Positions 8,483 through 17,565 of a stretch of 64,000 nt of DNA are shown piece by piece. The notes beneath the pieces were generated by a model. The model searched no databases. It was given only the letters and a program-made list of their open reading frames with translations, and was not told the DNA's origin. Location of the stretch: the NCBI RefSeq assembly GCF_000379625.1, contig NZ_KB903244.1, positions 374,105 through 438,104 on the forward strand, written 5' to 3'. A program made the position numbers and the translations under genes. Origin of the DNA: Actinomycetospora chiangmaiensis DSM 45062 (lineage in GTDB: Bacteria; Actinomycetota; Actinomycetes; Mycobacteriales; Pseudonocardiaceae). Positions within the stretch are counted from its first letter, which is position 1. Every line of letters begins with the position of its first letter.

Positions 8483-8929
8483 ATGACCACCCACTACCAG
8501 CAGCCCGGCATCATCACGCGGCGCGTCATGAACCCGCTGGTCAGCTTCTTCACCCGCCGGGGCCTCTCCCTCGCCGGGTCCGCCGTCCTCGGGGTGCGCG
8601 GACGGTCCAGCGGCGAGGTGCGGACGACGCCCGTCAACCCGCTCCCGCTCGACGGCCGCCGCTACCTGGTGGCCGCCCGGGGACAGACGCAGTGGGTCCG
8701 CAACATCCGCGTCGCGGGCGAGGCGGAGCTGACCGTCGGGCGCCGGACCGAGCGCATCGTCGTCCGCGAGCTGACCGCGCCCGCCGAGATCGTGCCGGTG
8801 CTGCGCGCCTACCTGAAGGTCTGGGCCTGGGAGGTCGGGGCGTTCTTCGACGGGGTGTCGGCCGACTCGTCCGACGCCGACCTGGCCGCGATCGCCCCGC
8901 GTCACCCCGTGTTCGTGATCCTCGACTGA
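8483..8929 (+). CDS. F420-dependent (Ddn-like) nitroreductase/quinone reductase
   Basis: 148 aa, the size of the deazaflavin-dependent nitroreductase family (split beta-barrel). Features are VRGRSSGEVRTTPVNPLP and the LVAARGQTQWVRNIR segment, which binds F420 in this family, and a C-terminal YLKVWAWEVGAFF region. It probably reduces quinones or other small electrophiles with reduced F420. ATG 8483 follows GGGAGA at good spacing. The triple operator suggests tight repression by the divergent TetR protein. The true substrate is unknown. Confidence 0.83.
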   Translation: MTTHYQQPGIITRRVMNPLVSFFTRRGLSLAGSAVLGVRGRSSGEVRTTPVNPLPLDGRRYLVAARGQTQWVRNIRVAGEAELTVGRRTERIVVRELTAPAEIVPVLRAYLKVWAWEVGAFFDGVSADSSDADLAAIAPRHPVFVILD

Positions 8930-8958
8930 CTCCGGGCGCGCCCGCCCGGCGGCGGCGC

Positions 8959-8964
8959 TAGCGT
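8959..8964 (+). promoter_or_regulatory. -10 element of the gene at 8972 (leaderless)
   Basis: TAGCGT ends 7 nt before ATG 8972; no Shine-Dalgarno sequence. Confidence 0.5.
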
Positions 8965-8971
8965 GCGCCGG

Positions 8972-10198
8972 ATGAGCGAGCGCGAGCACGACGTCGTCCT
9001 CTACGGCGCCACCAGCTTCGTCGGGGCCCTGACCGCCGACTACCTGGCCCGGCACGCCCCGACCGGGACCCGGATCGCGCTGGCCGGCCGGTCCCGGTCG
9101 AAGCTCGAGGCCGTCCGTGCGGGGCTCCCGGCCCCGGGGAGCGACTGGCCGCTGATCGTCGCCGACTCGACCGACCGCGCGGCCCTCGACGCCATGGTGG
9201 CGTCGACGACGGCGATCGCGTCGACGGTCGGCCCCTACGCCAAGTTCGGGCTCCCCCTCGTCGAGGCGGCCGCCGCGGCCGGAACGCACTACGCCGACCT
9301 CACCGGGGAGGTCACCTTCGCCCGCGAGGCGATCGACGCCACCGACGCCGTCGCGCAGCGGACCGGGGCCCGCATCGTGCACTCCTGCGGATACGACTCC
9401 GTCCCGTCCGACCTCGGTGTCCTGCTGCTGCACTCGCAGGTCCAGGCCGACGGCGAGGGCGACCTGACCGACGTCACCGCCGTCGCCCGGGTCCGCGGCG
9501 GCGTCTCCGGCGGGACGATCGACTCGATGCGGGGCATCGCCGACGAGGTGAAGGCCGACCGCTCGACGGTGAAGCTGCTGCGCGACCCGTACGGCCTGTC
9601 CCCCGACCGCGACGCCGAGCCGGACACCCGCCAGCCCAGCGACAACCCGGCGCCGCACCGCCTCCCCGACGGGAAGTGGGCGGCCCCGTTCGTCATGGCG
9701 TCCTACAACACCCGCATCGTGCGCCGCTCCAACGCGATCGCCGGCTACTCCTACGGCAAGGGCCTGCGCTACGGAGAGGTCATGGCCACGGGCGCCGGCC
9801 CCGTCGGAGCGGTCACGGCGGGCGCGGTGACGGCGGGTCTCGGCGCGATGCTCGCCGGGTTCGCGACGCCGGGTGCGCGCCAGCTGCTCGACCGGGTCCT
9901 CCCCAAGCCGGGCGAGGGCCCGTCGGAGGAGACGCGCCGCAAGGGCTTCTTCCGCCACGACCTCGACGCCGTCACGACGACGGGTGCGCACTACACCGCG
10001 CGCGTCTCCGGCTCCGGCGACCCCGGGTACGCGGCCACCGCGGTGATGCTCGGCGAGTCGGTGCTCTGCCTCGCCCTCGACGGCGACCGGCTGCCCTCGC
10101 GCGCCGGCTCGCTCACGCCCGCGACCGCGATGGGGCCGGCCCTCGTCGAGCGCCTGCGCACCGCGGGGCACGTGTACGAGGCCTCGCGCGCGGCATGA
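8972..10198 (+). CDS. saccharopine dehydrogenase-like / trans-acting enoyl reductase family protein
   Basis: 408 aa. The N-terminal Rossmann segment VVLYGATSFVGALTADYL and the HYADLTGEV and HSCGYDSVPSDLG motifs are typical of the family that includes the M. tuberculosis trans-acting enoyl reductase (lipid biosynthesis) and uncharacterised saccharopine-dehydrogenase-like proteins. Residues 260-305 are Ala/Gly-rich and may be membrane-associated. ATG 8972 (leaderless -10) is preferred over GTG 8963. The stop overlaps the next start (ATGA), so the methyltransferase is translationally coupled. The reaction is not known. Confidence 0.8.
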   Translation: MSEREHDVVLYGATSFVGALTADYLARHAPTGTRIALAGRSRSKLEAVRAGLPAPGSDWPLIVADSTDRAALDAMVASTTAIASTVGPYAKFGLPLVEAAAAAGTHYADLTGEVTFAREAIDATDAVAQRTGARIVHSCGYDSVPSDLGVLLLHSQVQADGEGDLTDVTAVARVRGGVSGGTIDSMRGIADEVKADRSTVKLLRDPYGLSPDRDAEPDTRQPSDNPAPHRLPDGKWAAPFVMASYNTRIVRRSNAIAGYSYGKGLRYGEVMATGAGPVGAVTAGAVTAGLGAMLAGFATPGARQLLDRVLPKPGEGPSEETRRKGFFRHDLDAVTTTGAHYTARVSGSGDPGYAATAVMLGESVLCLALDGDRLPSRAGSLTPATAMGPALVERLRTAGHVYEASRAA

Positions 10199-11064
10199 GC
10201 GACGCACACGGGCACGGCCACGGGCACGGGCACGGGCACGACGACGGGCACGCCGGCGACATGGCGGAGGTCCTCGACCTCGACGCCGACGTGTTCGCCG
10301 AGCACCTGGCCGACCTCGCCGCCTGGCTGCCGGTGCGCGACACCCCGCGCGAGATCGTCGACCTCGGCGCCGGTACCGGCGTCGGCACGTTCGCCCTGCT
10401 CGACCGCTTCCCCGGGGCGCACGTGACGGCGCTCGACTCCTCCGCGGCGCACCTGCGGCGGCTGCAGGAGAAGGCCGACGACGCCGGGCTGGCCGGGCAG
10501 GTCGACGTGCTGCCCTGCGACCTCGACGGTGCCGGGGTCCCCCTCGGGACGCCGGACCTCGTGTGGGCGTCGGCCTCGCTGCACCACCTGGCGGACCCGG
10601 AGGGCATGCTGCGCCGCCTGGGCACCGCGCTCGCGCCTGGCGGCCTGATCGTCGTCGTCGAGATCGACGGCTTCCCGCGCTTCCTGCCCGACGACGCGCC
10701 CGCGGACCGGCCCGGGCTGGAGGCGCGCGCCCACGTGGTGGCGGACCGTCTCGCGGCCGAGCGGATGCCGCACCGGGGAGCGGACTTCGCCCCGCTGATC
10801 GAGGCCGCCGGGCTCCGGATCGAGGCGCAGCGCACCGACACGCTGACGGTCGACGGGTCGCACTCGGCGGCGGTCGGCCGCTACGCGCTGGCGGGGCTGC
10901 AGCGGCTGCGTGACGGCGTCGCCGACGGGCTGGAGCCCGAGGACCTCGGGGCGCTGGACCGGCTCGTCGACCCGGACGGGCCGGGCAGCATCCTCCGGCG
11001 GGACGACCTGATGGTGCGGACGACCCGCCCGGTCTGGGCCGTCCGGCCCACCGTGCGCGATTGA
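10195..11064 (+). CDS. class I SAM-dependent methyltransferase with His-Gly repeat N-terminus
   Basis: 289 aa. Residues 5-19 are an HG repeat (HGHGHGHGHGHDDGH), a likely metal-binding tail. A class I methyltransferase domain follows: motif I VDLGAGTGVG, the acidic ribose-binding residue in TALDSS, LPCDLDGA, and the post-motif SASLHHLADPEGMLRRL. The C-terminal 100 residues are a separate helical region (DGSHSAAVGRYALAGLQRL). Substrate unknown. It overlaps the upstream gene by 4 bp (ATGA) and so shares its transcript. Confidence 0.82.
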   Translation: MSDAHGHGHGHGHGHDDGHAGDMAEVLDLDADVFAEHLADLAAWLPVRDTPREIVDLGAGTGVGTFALLDRFPGAHVTALDSSAAHLRRLQEKADDAGLAGQVDVLPCDLDGAGVPLGTPDLVWASASLHHLADPEGMLRRLGTALAPGGLIVVVEIDGFPRFLPDDAPADRPGLEARAHVVADRLAAERMPHRGADFAPLIEAAGLRIEAQRTDTLTVDGSHSAAVGRYALAGLQRLRDGVADGLEPEDLGALDRLVDPDGPGSILRRDDLMVRTTRPVWAVRPTVRD

Positions 11065-11155
11065 GACGGACACGATCGGGGCACGCTCCTCCGTGTCGAC
11101 CGGTCGTGTGCCGCACGACCCGGTCCGCCCCGACTTCCCCGAGGAAAGGACGAGC

Positions 11156-11632
11156 GTGAGCGAGCAGCAGACCGTCACCAAGACCGTGGACGCCAGCCCG
11201 GAGCAGATCTTCGACCTGCTCTCCCGCCCGGAGCGCCACACCGAGTTCGACGGTGCGGGCATGCTCCAGGGCCTCGACTCGGGCCCGGACAAGGTCTCGA
11301 AGTCGGGCGACGAGTTCGTCATGAACATGACGAACGACGCCCTGGGCCCTTACCAGATGAAGAACGAGGTCACCTCGTTCGAGGAGAACCGCGAGATCGG
11401 CTGGGCGCCCACCATCCACCCGATCGACGGGTACACCGACAAGCTGGGCGACGTGAAGGCGACCGGCCACACCTGGACCTGGAAGCTCGAGCCCGCCGGC
11501 TCCGGCACCCAGGTCACGCAGGTCTACGACTGGTCGGGCGTGCAGGACGAGAACTTCAAGGGCTTCTTCCCGATGGTCACCGAGGAGCAGATGACCGAGA
11601 CCATCGACAAGGTCGCGAACGCCGCGAAGTAG
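11156..11632 (+). CDS. SRPBCC (START/Bet v1-like) family protein
   Basis: 158 aa. The opening VTKTVDASPEQIFDLLSRPERHTEFDG is the usual start of polyketide-cyclase/SRPBCC proteins, which form a hydrophobic ligand cavity. GTG 11156 has AAAGGA 5 nt upstream; a longer start at 11093 lacks one. No catalytic residues can be named. It ends only 4 bp before the convergent cobQ stop, and no terminator hairpin is visible between them. Confidence 0.8.
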   Translation: MSEQQTVTKTVDASPEQIFDLLSRPERHTEFDGAGMLQGLDSGPDKVSKSGDEFVMNMTNDALGPYQMKNEVTSFEENREIGWAPTIHPIDGYTDKLGDVKATGHTWTWKLEPAGSGTQVTQVYDWSGVQDENFKGFFPMVTEEQMTETIDKVANAAK

Positions 11633-11636
11633 TCGT

Positions 11637-13157
11637 TCAGGGAGCGCCGGCCGGGGGCACGATCCGCAGCCCGGCTGGGGCCCCGCCCTCGATCAGCCGC
11701 CGCAGCGCCGCCGTGTCGAGGTGACACTCCACGAGGTCGGCGAGCAGGTCGAGCTGGGCGGTGCGTGCCGCCGTGAACGACGTCGTCGGCGAGACCCGGA
11801 AGTCCCGGCCGGTCGCCGCCGCCACCCGCGTCAGCACCCGCCGTCGGAAACCGTCGTTCTCCAGCAACCCGTGCCAGTGCGTTCCCCAGAGGTTCCCGAC
11901 GTCGAGCCCTTCCGGGGCTCCGTCGGCCGTCGTCACCAGGGGCGCGCCGCCGTCGCGCAGCTCGCGCCCGTGGTGGATCTCGTAGCCGCCGACCTCCTCG
12001 CCGAGCGCCGTCCCGCGCGGGGTGCCGAGGTGCTTGTCGCGGTCGAAGACGACGTCGAACGCACCCAGCCCGAGGCCCTCGTGGCGGCCGGGGGCGGCCT
12101 CGACGCCGTGCGGGTCGTCGATGCTGCGGGCGAGCATCTGGTAACCACCGCAGATCCCGAGCAGCGGGCGGCCGGCGTGGGCGTGGGCGAGCACGGCGTC
12201 CGCGAGCCCGGACGACCGCAGCCAGGCGAGGTCCGAGACGGTCGTCTTCGAGCCGGGCAGGACGACGAGGTCGGCGCCGACGAGCTCGGACGGGGCGGTC
12301 ACGTAGCGGACCGAGACCCCGGGCTCGGCGGCCAGCGCGTCGACGTCGGTGCCGTTCGAGACGCGCGGGAACCGCACCACCGCGACCCGCAGCCAGTCCC
12401 GGCCGAGCGGCGCGGCGGGCCGGCCGACGGCGCCGTCGTGGCCGAGGGAGTCCTCCGCGTCGACCCACAGGTCGGGCGCGTACGGGATCACGCCGAGCGT
12501 GGGTCGGCCGGTGAGCCGTTCCAGCTGCGCCAGCCCCGGCTCGAGCAGGGCGGGGTCGCCGCGGAACTTGTTGACGACGAAGCCGCTCACCAGCGCCTGG
12601 TCGCCGGGTTCGAGGACGGCGAGCGTGCCGAAGAGGTGGGCCAGCACGCCGCCGCGGTCGATGTCGCCGACCACGATCGTCGGGAGCTCCCCCGCGCGGG
12701 CGAGCCCCATGTTGGCGATGTCGGTGGCCCGCAGGTTGATCTCGGCCGGCGACCCGGCGCCCTCGCAGATGACGACGTCGTGCTCGGCCCGCAGCCGCGC
12801 GAGACCCGCCGTCACGATCTCGAGGAGGGCCGGCTTGCGCTCGCGGTAGGACAACGCGCTCACAGTGCCGTCCACGCGGCCGTGGACGACGACCTGACTG
12901 GTGCGGTCCGACCCGGGCTTCAGCAGCACCGGGTTGAAGGCGACGCTCGGGGCGAGGCCGCACGCGGCCGCCTGGAGCGCCTGCGCGCGGCCGATCTCGC
13001 CCCCGTCGAGGGTGACGACGGAGTTGTTGCTCATGTTCTGCGCCTTGAACGGGGCGACGTCGACACCCTGCCGGGCGAGCCAGCGGCAGATCCCCGCGAC
13101 GAGGACGCTCTTGCCCGCGTCGCTGGTGGTCCCCGCGACGAGGAGGGCGCCCTGCAC
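11637..13157 (-). CDS. cobQ: cobyric acid synthase
   Basis: 506 aa, the family length. It amidates adenosylcobyrinic acid a,c-diamide four times (ATP and glutamine) in cobalamin synthesis. N-terminal DTBS-like ATPase: [41 protein letters not shown]-terminal class I glutaminase: nucleophile Cys in [10 protein letters not shown] and His in [12 protein letters not shown] 13157 is chosen because [16 protein letters not shown] follows directly and a TACGCT -10 lies 6 nt upstream. It stands apart from other cob genes here. Confidence 0.95.
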   Translation of the reverse strand: MQGALLVAGTTSDAGKSVLVAGICRWLARQGVDVAPFKAQNMSNNSVVTLDGGEIGRAQALQAAACGLAPSVAFNPVLLKPGSDRTSQVVVHGRVDGTVSALSYRERKPALLEIVTAGLARLRAEHDVVICEGAGSPAEINLRATDIANMGLARAGELPTIVVGDIDRGGVLAHLFGTLAVLEPGDQALVSGFVVNKFRGDPALLEPGLAQLERLTGRPTLGVIPYAPDLWVDAEDSLGHDGAVGRPAAPLGRDWLRVAVVRFPRVSNGTDVDALAAEPGVSVRYVTAPSELVGADLVVLPGSKTTVSDLAWLRSSGLADAVLAHAHAGRPLLGICGGYQMLARSIDDPHGVEAAPGRHEGLGLGAFDVVFDRDKHLGTPRGTALGEEVGGYEIHHGRELRDGGAPLVTTADGAPEGLDVGNLWGTHWHGLLENDGFRRRVLTRVAAATGRDFRVSPTTSFTAARTAQLDLLADLVECHLDTAALRRLIEGGAPAGLRIVPPAGAP

Positions 13158-13163
13158 GATCCG

Positions 13164-13169
13164 AGCGTA
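13164..13169 (-). promoter_or_regulatory. -10 element of cobQ (leaderless)
   Basis: On the minus strand TACGCT ends 6 nt before GTG 13157. There is no Shine-Dalgarno sequence. Confidence 0.5.
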
Positions 13170-13222
13170 GGAGGCGGAGATCGTCGGCGGGACGCCCACC
13201 CGCCGTCGGGAGGAGCGCGCCG

Positions 13223-13648
13223 TCAGGCCCGGACGCCCGCGCGGCCGAGCCCGGCGAGGAACGTCGCGACGGCGTCGCCGTCGCGGTCGTCCACCAGGGC
13301 GCGTTCCGCGGCGGCGACGTCGGGGGCGATCCGGCCGTGCAGGGCGCGGCCCCGGGCGCTCAGCGACACCCGGACCCGGCGGCGGTCGGCGGGGTCGACG
13401 CCCCGGTAGACCAGGCCGAGGCTCGCGAGGCGGTCGACGACGCGGGTGAGCGTGGAGTCGTTCAGCCCGGTCCCGGCGACGAGCTCGCCCATCGCGAGGT
13501 CGCCCCGGTCGGCGAGGGACGCCAGCACCAGCCACTGCGGCAGCGCCAGACCCGCGGCCGCGGTGATCTCCTCGACCCGGGCGGCGACCCGGGCGAGGAC
13601 CTGGTGGAGGGCGACCGTCAGCGACCCGGCGTCGAGATCCCCGTCCAT
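13223..13648 (-). CDS. MarR family transcriptional regulator
   Basis: 141 aa, normal MarR size. The winged helix covers about residues 33-100: [42 protein letters not shown] (recognition helix) and the wing [19 protein letters not shown] 13648 has GGAGG 4 nt upstream. It is divergent from an amide-binding protein and formamidase genes, and similar palindromes precede both transcription units, so it probably represses the amide operon in the absence of substrate. Confidence 0.85.
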   Translation of the reverse strand: MDGDLDAGSLTVALHQVLARVAARVEEITAAAGLALPQWLVLASLADRGDLAMGELVAGTGLNDSTLTRVVDRLASLGLVYRGVDPADRRRVRVSLSARGRALHGRIAPDVAAAERALVDDRDGDAVATFLAGLGRAGVRA

Positions 13649-13667
13649 CGAGCCTCCTCGCCCGTCG

Positions 13668-13681
13668 CTCCCCCGTGAGAA
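13668..13681. promoter_or_regulatory. candidate MarR site, divergent promoter
   Basis: On the minus strand TTCTCACGGGGGAG matches 10 of 14 bases of the palindrome TTCTCATATGGGAA found before the formamidase gene. It lies between marR and the binding-protein gene. Confidence 0.4.
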
Positions 13682-13731
13682 TATCCCGGCGGGTGCCATG
13701 CCGGGTCACCCGACGGCCTGCTGGAGGGCCC

Positions 13732-14811
13732 ATGGGCGCGAACACCGCGGAGGCGGTCTGGCGGGTGGCCATGGTGCTGCCGCTGCGCGGTCCCGCGGGC
13801 CTGTTCGCGCCCTCGTGCGAGGCGGTGATCCGGCTCGCCGTCGACGAGATCAACGCCCGCGGCGGCATCCGCGGGCGCCGGGTGGTGAGCGAGGTCGTCG
13901 ACGGCGGGCGGGCGCCGACGGCGGTCGCGGCGGACGTCGGCGCCCGGGTCACGCGGGGCACGGTCGACGCGGTGAGCGGCTGGCACATCTCGTCGGTCCG
14001 CCGGGCGCTGGTGCCCGCCGTGACCGGCCGCGTGCCCTACGCCTACCCGTCGCTCTACGAGGGCGGCGAGACGCGGCCGGGCGTGTTCTGCAGCGGGGAG
14101 ACCCCGGACCAGCAGATCGCCCCGGCGCTGCGGTGGCTGCGCGACGAGCTCGGGGCGCGCCGCTGGTACGTCGTCGGCGACGACTACGTCTGGCCCCGCG
14201 TCTCCGCCCGCGCCGTGCACGGCTTCGCCCGCGAGCTGGGCCTCGACGTGGTCGGGCAGTCCTTCACCCCGCTCGGCGCGGGGCGGGTCGGCCGGCTGGT
14301 CGACCGGGTCGAACGGGCCGCGTGCGACGGCGTGCTCATGCTGCTGGTGGGGCAGGACGCCGTGGAGTTCAACCGGGAGTTCGCCCGCCGGGGCCTCGCC
14401 GACCGGCTGGTGCGCTTCAGCCCGTTGATGGAGGAGAACATGCTCCTCGCCAGCGGCGCCGAGGCGACGGAGAACCTGTTCGTCGCCTCCTCCTACTTCC
14501 GGTCCCTCACGACGACGGGCGCCCTCGACCTGCTGTCCGGCTACCTGCACGCGCACGGCCCGGACGCCCCGGCGCTGAGCAGCGCGGCGGAGAGCTGCTA
14601 CGAGGGGCTGCGCACCCTGGCCGCGCTCGCCGAGCGCGCAGCGGACGACCGCCTCGACGCCTGGGACGCCGTCGTCGACGGCACGGCCTGGGAGGGACCC
14701 CGCGGCACCGTGGAGTTCCGGGGACGCCAGGCGCGCCAGCCCGTGCACCTTGCCGTCGCCGACGGCCTCGACTTCGATGTGATCACCGCCCTGCCCGCCG
14801 TCTCCCCTTGA
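13732..14811 (+). CDS. AmiC/UrtA-like type I periplasmic-binding-fold protein without signal peptide
   Basis: 359 aa. The fold is that of short-chain amide/urea binding proteins (Peripla_BP_5/6): [46 protein letters not shown] and [10 protein letters not shown] correspond to regions lining the AmiC ligand cleft. No hydrophobic signal sequence or lipobox exists, and GGAGGG 3-4 nt before ATG 13732 fixes the start, so the protein should be cytoplasmic. AmiC of Pseudomonas is a cytoplasmic amide sensor for an amidase operon; a similar role with the divergent MarR is inferred. No AmiR or ABC transporter genes are adjacent. Confidence 0.8.
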   Translation: MGANTAEAVWRVAMVLPLRGPAGLFAPSCEAVIRLAVDEINARGGIRGRRVVSEVVDGGRAPTAVAADVGARVTRGTVDAVSGWHISSVRRALVPAVTGRVPYAYPSLYEGGETRPGVFCSGETPDQQIAPALRWLRDELGARRWYVVGDDYVWPRVSARAVHGFARELGLDVVGQSFTPLGAGRVGRLVDRVERAACDGVLMLLVGQDAVEFNREFARRGLADRLVRFSPLMEENMLLASGAEATENLFVASSYFRSLTTTGALDLLSGYLHAHGPDAPALSSAAESCYEGLRTLAALAERAADDRLDAWDAVVDGTAWEGPRGTVEFRGRQARQPVHLAVADGLDFDVITALPAVSP

Positions 14812-14830
14812 CGCGCCCACCCCGACGGTA

Positions 14831-14844
14831 TTCCCATATGAGAA
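14831..14844. promoter_or_regulatory. candidate MarR operator upstream of formamidase
   Basis: TTCCCATATGAGAA is a 14-bp palindrome with one mismatched pair, 25 bp before the formamidase start. Its position suggests that the formamidase also has its own promoter. Confidence 0.55.
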
Positions 14845-14868
14845 CAAGTCGTCGATGGGGAGGCCACC

Positions 14869-16119
14869 GTGTCCGACACCGTGTTCCGCGTGGACCAGTC
14901 GAAGTCGATGCGGGAGCAGGAGGTCCCGGGCCACAACCGCTGGCACCCCGACATCCCCGCGGCCGCCTCGGTGCGGCCGGGCGACGTGTTCCGGATCGAG
15001 TGCAAGGACTGGACCGACGGTCAGGTCCGCAACGACGACTCCGCGAACGACATCCGCGACATGGTCCTCGACCACAACCACATGCTCTCCGGGCCGATCG
15101 AGATCGAGGGCGCCGAGCCCGGCGACCTGCTCGTCGTCGACTACCTCGACCTCGGGCCCGCGCACGGCGGCGCCCCGGCCGTCGGCCCCGAGGCCGGCCA
15201 GGGCTGGGGCTACACCGGCATCTTCGCGAAGAGCAACGGCGGCGGGTTCCTCACCGACCACTTCCCCGACCCCGGCAAGGCCATCTGGGACTTCCAGGGC
15301 AAGTACGCCACGTCGCGGCACCTGCCCGGCGTCCGGATCGCCTCCAACGTGCACGCCGGACTCGCCGGCTGCGCCCCCTCGCACGAGCTGCTCACCGAGT
15401 GGAACCGTCGGGAGCAGGCGCTGATCGACACGGACCCGGACCGGGTGCCGCCCCTCGCGCTGCCGCCGCTGCCCGAGCACGCCCTGCTCGGCACGATGGC
15501 CGGCGGCGACGTCGAGCGGGCCGCGGCGGAGGCCGCGCGGACCGTGCCGCCCCGCGAGCACGGCGGCAACGTCGACATCAAGAACCTCTCGATCGGCTCC
15601 CGCGTCCTCTACCCGGTCTACGTGCCGGGCGCGAAGTTCTCCATCGGCGACCTGCACTTCGCCCAGGGCGACGGCGAGATCAGCTTCTGCGGTGCGGTGG
15701 AGATGGGCGGCTACGTCGACGTCCACGTCGACCTCATCAAGGACGGCGTCGCGAAGTACAAGGCGACGACGCCGATCTTCCAGCCCGGTCGCCACGAGCC
15801 CCGCTACGACGACTTCGTCTCGTTCATCGGCATCTCGGTCGACGAGGCGGGCGACCAGCACTACATGAACGCCACGATCGCCTACCGCCGCGCCTGCCTG
15901 CAGGCCATCGACTACCTGACCCAGTTCGGCTACACCGGCGAGCAGGCCTACCTCATCCTGTGCGCGGCGCCGATCGAGGGCCGGGTCAGCGGCATCGTCG
16001 ACATCCCGAACGCCTGCTGCTCCCTCTACGTGCCGACCGGGATCTTCGACGTCGACATCCGCCCCGGCAAGGACGGACCCACCCGGGTCGACCGTGGCCA
16101 GTGCGCGACGGCGAGCTGA
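14869..16119 (+). CDS. fmdA: formamidase (FmdA/AmdA family)
   Basis: 416 aa, matching the acetamidase/formamidase family. It hydrolyses formamide to formate and ammonia in the cytoplasm. Family hallmarks visible: PGHNRWHPDIP near the N-terminus, DWTDGQ, the FQGKYATSRHLPGVR segment, GNVDIKNLSIGSRVLYPVYVPGA and GDLHFAQGDGE. GTG 14869 has GGGGAGG 6 nt upstream. The preceding gene encodes an amide-binding protein and the next gene follows after 10 bp, so this is the core of an amide-nitrogen operon. Acetamide as substrate cannot be excluded. Confidence 0.9.
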   Translation: MSDTVFRVDQSKSMREQEVPGHNRWHPDIPAAASVRPGDVFRIECKDWTDGQVRNDDSANDIRDMVLDHNHMLSGPIEIEGAEPGDLLVVDYLDLGPAHGGAPAVGPEAGQGWGYTGIFAKSNGGGFLTDHFPDPGKAIWDFQGKYATSRHLPGVRIASNVHAGLAGCAPSHELLTEWNRREQALIDTDPDRVPPLALPPLPEHALLGTMAGGDVERAAAEAARTVPPREHGGNVDIKNLSIGSRVLYPVYVPGAKFSIGDLHFAQGDGEISFCGAVEMGGYVDVHVDLIKDGVAKYKATTPIFQPGRHEPRYDDFVSFIGISVDEAGDQHYMNATIAYRRACLQAIDYLTQFGYTGEQAYLILCAAPIEGRVSGIVDIPNACCSLYVPTGIFDVDIRPGKDGPTRVDRGQCATAS

Positions 16120-16129
16120 GGAGACCCCG

Positions 16130-17164
16130 ATGCCCGCCCCGACCGACTTCGAGGTGTTCGACCTCGGCGACGTGGTCCTCCAGCACGGTGCGACGCTGCG
16201 GGACGCCCGCCTCGCGTACCAGACGTACGGCACGCTCAACGCCGACCGCAGCAACGCGATCGTCTACCCCACCTGGTACTCCGGCCGGCACACCGACAAC
16301 GAGTGGTTGATCGGCACGGACAAGGCGCTGAACCCCGACGAGTGGTTCATCATCGTGCCAAACATGCTGGGCAACGGGCTGTCGTCCTCCCCGAGCAACA
16401 CCCCGCCGCCGTACGACCGCGCCCGGTTCCCGCACGTGACGTTCCACGACCAGGTCGAGTGCCAGTACCGCCTCGTCACCGAGCACTTCGGGATCGAGAC
16501 GCTGCCGCTGGTGACGGGCTGGTCGATGGGCGCGGGCCAGACCTACCAGTGGGCGGTGAGCCACCCCGAGATGGTGCAACGGGCGGTGCCGTTCTGCGGC
16601 TCGAGCGTCACCGCGCCGCACAACCGCGTCTTCCTCGAGTCGATCTCCGCCGCGCTCCGGGCCGACGCCGCCTTCGCCGGCGGCTGGTACCCCGACGACG
16701 CGTGGCCGACGACGGGTCTGCGGGCCTTCGCGCGGGTCTACGCCGGGTGGGGCTTCTCGCAGGCGTTCTACTGGCAGGAGGAGTGGCGCAAGGTCGGGTT
16801 CTCCTCCCTCGAGGACTTCCTGATCGGTTTCTGGGAGGCGTTCTTCCTCGACGAGCGCGACCCGAACAACCTGCTCGCCATGGCGTGGACCTGGTTCCAC
16901 GGCGACGTCGGGCAGACGCCCGGGTTCGGCGGCGACACCGTCGCCGCGCTGAACTCGATCCGCTGCCCCCTGCTCGCGATGCCGGCCGAGAAGGACCTGT
17001 ACTTCCCGCCCGAGGACGAGCAGTGGGCCTCCCAGCACATCCCCGACGGCGAGGTCCGCGTCATCCCGGGGGTGTGGGGCCACTTCGCGGGCGGCGGGAT
17101 GAACCCCGACGACACCGCCTTCATCGACCAGGGCATCCGCGACATGCTCGCCCGGGAGGTGTGA
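16130..17164 (+). CDS. MetX-like alpha/beta hydrolase linked to formamidase
   Basis: 344 aa. Resembles homoserine acetyltransferase-type hydrolases: N-terminal GATLRDARLAYQTYGTLN, GLSSSPSNTPPPYD, nucleophile Ser in TGWSMGAGQTYQW, Asp in PAEKDLYFPP, His in GVWGHFAGGG. It follows fmdA after 10 bp with a GAGGAGA ribosome site, so it is in the amide operon. The family includes many hydrolases that are not transferases; acting on amides, esters or cyclic precursors of formamide is only a guess. Confidence 0.8.
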   Translation: MPAPTDFEVFDLGDVVLQHGATLRDARLAYQTYGTLNADRSNAIVYPTWYSGRHTDNEWLIGTDKALNPDEWFIIVPNMLGNGLSSSPSNTPPPYDRARFPHVTFHDQVECQYRLVTEHFGIETLPLVTGWSMGAGQTYQWAVSHPEMVQRAVPFCGSSVTAPHNRVFLESISAALRADAAFAGGWYPDDAWPTTGLRAFARVYAGWGFSQAFYWQEEWRKVGFSSLEDFLIGFWEAFFLDERDPNNLLAMAWTWFHGDVGQTPGFGGDTVAALNSIRCPLLAMPAEKDLYFPPEDEQWASQHIPDGEVRVIPGVWGHFAGGGMNPDDTAFIDQGIRDMLAREV

Positions 17165-17173
17165 CCCGGTCGA

Positions 17174-17416
17174 TCACCGCGACGGCCCGTCCCCCTCGGC
17201 GTGCCACGGGACGACCCCGATGAGCACGTCGGGCAGGTCGGCCACGTCGTACTCGAGGCGCCGCCAGAAGGCCTGCTCCTGCGCCGCGGCCGCCGTGGCG
17301 TAGGGGCCGAAGCAGTCGCCGTGGCCGGTCGCGGGGTCGATCACCAGGATCATGTAGCCGTCCGGGTCGGACGTCCCGTCCTCGCCGCACGCCCGCGGGG
17401 TCTCCTCGGTGAACAT
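17174..17416 (-). CDS. small conserved hypothetical protein
   Basis: 80 aa. ATG 17416 has GGAGG 5 nt upstream, which supports a real gene. The protein is acidic, with DGYMILVIDPATGHGDCFGPYATAAAAQEQAF and a short C-terminal segment EYDVADLPDVLIGVVPW; no known family was recognised. No signal peptide or membrane segment. It converges on the hydrolase gene with 9 bp between stops. The 149 bp upstream to 17565 show no other gene. Confidence 0.55.
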   Translation of the reverse strand: MFTEETPRACGEDGTSDPDGYMILVIDPATGHGDCFGPYATAAAAQEQAFWRRLEYDVADLPDVLIGVVPWHAEGDGPSR

Positions 17417-17565
17417 GACCGCCTCCATCTCGTCGCCGGCCGGGTCTCGTGCCCGCGCCGTTCTGGGATCAGGCTCGTCCCGGGCGCGGCCGCGCGGTGT
17501 CCGCCGGACGCATGGTCGCCCCGGGGAGGGACCCGTCCCCCGGTCGTCGGACACCACGTCGCCGG

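Noticed and set aside
8264-11470. Very long minus-strand open frame (over 1000 codons)
   Set aside because: Antisense to four genes with clear families and ribosome sites; low-complexity protein.
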